Part shown: positions 61,888 through 64,000 of the stretch, one piece after another
How the letters are laid out: every line of letters begins with the position of its first letter
How positions within the stretch are numbered: the stretch's first letter is position 1
Assembly: GCA_910589165.1 (NCBI GenBank)
Contig: CAJUSP010000003.1
Coordinates: 131,051-195,050 of the forward strand
Direction of reading: 5' to 3'
DNA from: an uncultured Adlercreutzia sp.
GTDB taxonomy: Bacteria; Actinomycetota; Coriobacteriia; Coriobacteriales; Eggerthellaceae
DNA: 64,000 bases
Notes under the pieces: model-generated
Database searches by the model: none
The model's input: the letters and a program-made list of their open reading frames with translations, nothing else
Told to the model about the DNA's origin: nothing
Translations under genes and position numbers: made by a program

Positions 61888-61915
61888 CAGCGGGCGGGGT
61901 CTCCCCCGCCCGCTG
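61888..61915 (-). terminator. Terminator of alaS
   Basis: Perfect 12-bp GC-rich stem (CAGCGGGCGGGG/CCCCGCCCGCTG) with a four-base loop, followed on the minus strand by TTTCATTTG, 38 bases past the alaS stop. Confidence 0.85.
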
Positions 61916-61952
61916 GCTTGGTTGTTTGTCGCGCTGTCGCGCCCGCGCGCCG

Positions 61953-64000
61953 CTACAGGATCATGTTGCGGGCGATTTCCAGGGCGTCGTCGATGCCCTC
62001 GGGGTTCTTGCCGCCGGCCTGGGCCATGGTGGGCTTGCCGCCGCCACCGCCCTGGATGGCAGGTCCCATGGCCTTGATGAGGGCGCCGGCGTTGAAGCCC
62101 TTGGCCACAGCCTCGTCGGTGCCGGCCGCCATGAGCACGGGCTTGCCGTCGTTCACGCCAGCTACCACCAGGGCGCCGGGCTCGCTCATGCGGCTCTTCA
62201 CCACGTCCCACATGTTGCGCATCTGGCCGCCGTCGCGCACTTCGGTCCGCGCGATAATGACCGGGTAACCGGCCGGGGCATCCTGCACCTGGGACAGCAG
62301 GTCGGCGAACATGTCGTCGCTGACCATGGACTTCGCACGCTTGGCCTTCTGCTGCATCTCCTTCATGGCCTTGGCGTTGGCCGCCGTGCGCTCGGACACG
62401 TCGAACATGGGCACGCGCAGCAGGGCCGCCGTCTCCTTCAGCTCGGCCTCCACCTTGTCCAGGTAGGCCAGGGCTCCGTAGCTGGTCACCGCCTCGATGC
62501 GGCGCACGTTGGCGCCCACCGACGTCTCGGTCGTAATCTTCATGAGGCCGATCTCGGAGGTGTTGTGCACATGGCAGCCGCCGCACAGCTCGCGGGAGAA
62601 GTCGCCCGCCTCCACCACGCGGACCACGTCGCCGTACTTCTCGCCGAACAAGCCCGTTACGCCGGCGGCGCGGGCCTCTTCCAGCGAGGTCTCGTAAATA
62701 GTGGTGGGCGTGGCGCTCATGATGTGCATGTTGGCCTCACGCTCCACTTTCGCGATCTGCTCCGGCGTCATAGCCTCGAAGTGGGTGAAGTCGAAGCGCA
62801 GGCGATCGGGGCCCACGTAGGAGCCGGCCTGCTTCACGTGGTCGCCCAGCACCTTGCGCAGGGCGGCGTGCAGGATATGGGTACCCGTGTGGTTGCGCTC
62901 GATGGCGGCGCGGCGGTTGGCGTCCACCTTGGCCACGACGGTATTGCCCACGGCAATGGTGCCCTCATCGGAGCGCACCGCGTGCACGAACAGACCCTTC
63001 TCGGGAGCTGTGGTATCAAGCACGTACACATGGTCGTCACCGCTCTCAATGATGCCGGTGTCGCCCACTTCGCCGCCCATCTCGGCGTAGAAGGGGGTGG
63101 CCGCCAGCAGCAGCTCGCCGGTCTGACCGGCCTCCAGGCGCTCGACGCGCTCGCCCTCGCGCAGGATGGCGATGACCTTCGTCTCGGCGGCCGTGGCAGC
63201 GTAGCCCACAAACTCCGTGGGGCCGAATTCCTTCAACAGGTCGGCGTAGATGCCGCCGTAGGTAGACCACGCGGCCTCGGCGTCTTTAGCGCCGGCGGCG
63301 CGGGCGCGCTCGCGCTGGGCCTCCATGGCGGCCTCGAAGCCCTCCATGTCCACGGCAATGCCGCGGCCCTCAGCGATCTCCTGGGTCACCTCCACGGGGA
63401 AGCCGTAGGTGTCGTGCAAGGTGAAGGCCTCCTCGCCGGCGAGCGTCGTGCCCTCCAGCTTGCCCAGGGCATCTTCCAAATAGGCCTGGCCCTGGCGCAG
63501 GGTGGCGCCGAAGCGCTCCTCCTCGGCCATGATGAGCTTGCGCTCCAGCTCGCGGTTCTCCACGATTTCCGGGTACACATCGCCCATGAGGCGCACGATC
63601 TCGTCCACGTACTCGTTCAGGAAGTGGCCCTCAATGCCGATGAGGTGGGCCTTCATGATGGCGCGACGCAGCAGACGGCGCAGCACATAGCCGCGGCCCT
63701 CGTTGGAGGGCAGGATGCCGTCGGCGATCATGAACGTGACGGCGCGGGAGTGGTCGGCAATGATGCGCAGCGACAGGTCGGTCTCCGCGTTCTCGCCGTA
63801 GGTGACGCCGGCCAGTCGCTCGCCCACCGCTACCAGGCTGCGCAGCACGTCGGTTTCATAGTTGGACTGCACGCCCTGCATGATGGCGGCCATACGCTCG
63901 AGCCCCATGCCCGTGTCGATATTCTTCGTGGGCAGCTCGGCCAGCGTGCCGTCCTCCTGGCCGTCGTACTGGGTGAACACGCAGTTCCAGTACTCCAGGA
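61953..64000 (-). CDS. alaS: Alanine-tRNA ligase, 5' end outside the window
   Basis: The visible ~682 residues are the C-terminal part; the frame continues through the window edge (LEYWNCVFTQYDG), so the class II core is mostly missing. Seen are KNIDTGMGLERMA, the editing domain with HTGTHILHAALRKVLGDHVKQAGS and CGGCHVH zinc ligands, and a C-Ala domain with GGGGGKPTMAQAGGKNPEGI near the end. It charges tRNA-Ala and clears mischarged Ser/Gly. It is followed by a terminator. Confidence 0.97.
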   Translation of the reverse strand, partial: LEYWNCVFTQYDGQEDGTLAELPTKNIDTGMGLERMAAIMQGVQSNYETDVLRSLVAVGERLAGVTYGENAETDLSLRIIADHSRAVTFMIADGILPSNEGRGYVLRRLLRRAIMKAHLIGIEGHFLNEYVDEIVRLMGDVYPEIVENRELERKLIMAEEERFGATLRQGQAYLEDALGKLEGTTLAGEEAFTLHDTYGFPVEVTQEIAEGRGIAVDMEGFEAAMEAQRERARAAGAKDAEAAWSTYGGIYADLLKEFGPTEFVGYAATAAETKVIAILREGERVERLEAGQTGELLLAATPFYAEMGGEVGDTGIIESGDDHVYVLDTTAPEKGLFVHAVRSDEGTIAVGNTVVAKVDANRRAAIERNHTGTHILHAALRKVLGDHVKQAGSYVGPDRLRFDFTHFEAMTPEQIAKVEREANMHIMSATPTTIYETSLEEARAAGVTGLFGEKYGDVVRVVEAGDFSRELCGGCHVHNTSEIGLMKITTETSVGANVRRIEAVTSYGALAYLDKVEAELKETAALLRVPMFDVSERTAANAKAMKEMQQKAKRAKSMVSDDMFADLLSQVQDAPAGYPVIIARTEVRDGGQMRNMWDVVKSRMSEPGALVVAGVNDGKPVLMAAGTDEAVAKGFNAGALIKAMGPAIQGGGGGKPTMAQAGGKNPEGIDDALEIARNMIL

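Overview
The window is a high-GC, gene-dense actinobacterial chromosome segment. Its content points to a gut Coriobacteriia member, most likely of the Eggerthellaceae: twin-arginine flavoprotein reductases with a multihaem cytochrome, multi-membrane-span LuxR regulators beside them, an amt-glnK pair with a GlnR-like box, and a two-gene biotin carboxylase. The genus cannot be fixed from sequence alone. I see no rRNA, tRNA, integrase, transposase or CRISPR array.

Layout. 1-13 kb is mostly housekeeping on the minus strand: ligA, a DUF308 membrane protein, an orphan hybrid histidine kinase behind glmS, acpS, and pheS/pheT. On the plus strand sits nnrD. 13-21 kb holds a secreted coiled-coil/beta-barrel protein, a plus-strand operon of a ribbon-helix-helix protein, a PIN protein and recN, a polysaccharide deacetylase and uvrB. 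Copies of a palindromic repeat separate the last three genes. 21-28 kb has a YeiH transporter, a small-ORF/HTH pair with its own operator, coaE, rpsA, a TSCPD protein, amt-glnK and a GNAT protein. 28-35 kb is one six-gene operon: pycB/oadA-like, accC, asp23-like, nusB, xseB, dxs.

35-46 kb is the accessory part. It holds an endonuclease-fold-like protein, a cytochrome/flavoprotein operon followed by a membrane LuxR regulator, DegV, and a second membrane LuxR regulator divergent from a second flavoprotein. 46-51 kb has efp, a YitT/YczE membrane protein with a tiny Arg-rich upstream ORF, and a response regulator/ABC transporter/sensor kinase operon. 51-64 kb is a shikimate operon (aroE, aroC, aroK, aroB, aroQ, then an M24 peptidase) and an alaS-xpaC-telA-ruvX-mltG-yqeG string. 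alaS runs off the right edge.

The signals I find most unusual are not genes. (1) Both reductase loci share a bipartite regulatory module, CACCTGG then ACCC-N5-GGGT, at an identical 22-base offset. (2) Two unlinked 3' regions carry the same forward-forward-inverted 24-bp repeat array, and most differences between the arms are G-U wobbles on the sense strand, suggesting an RNA hairpin. (3) A palindromic repeat with compensatory arm changes abuts three stop codons and is also inserted in frame in the linker of a response regulator. Candidate GlnR and SOS boxes and three unusual leaders (pheS, glmS, yitT-like) add regulatory detail. All functional claims rest on motif recognition by eye, without database searches.
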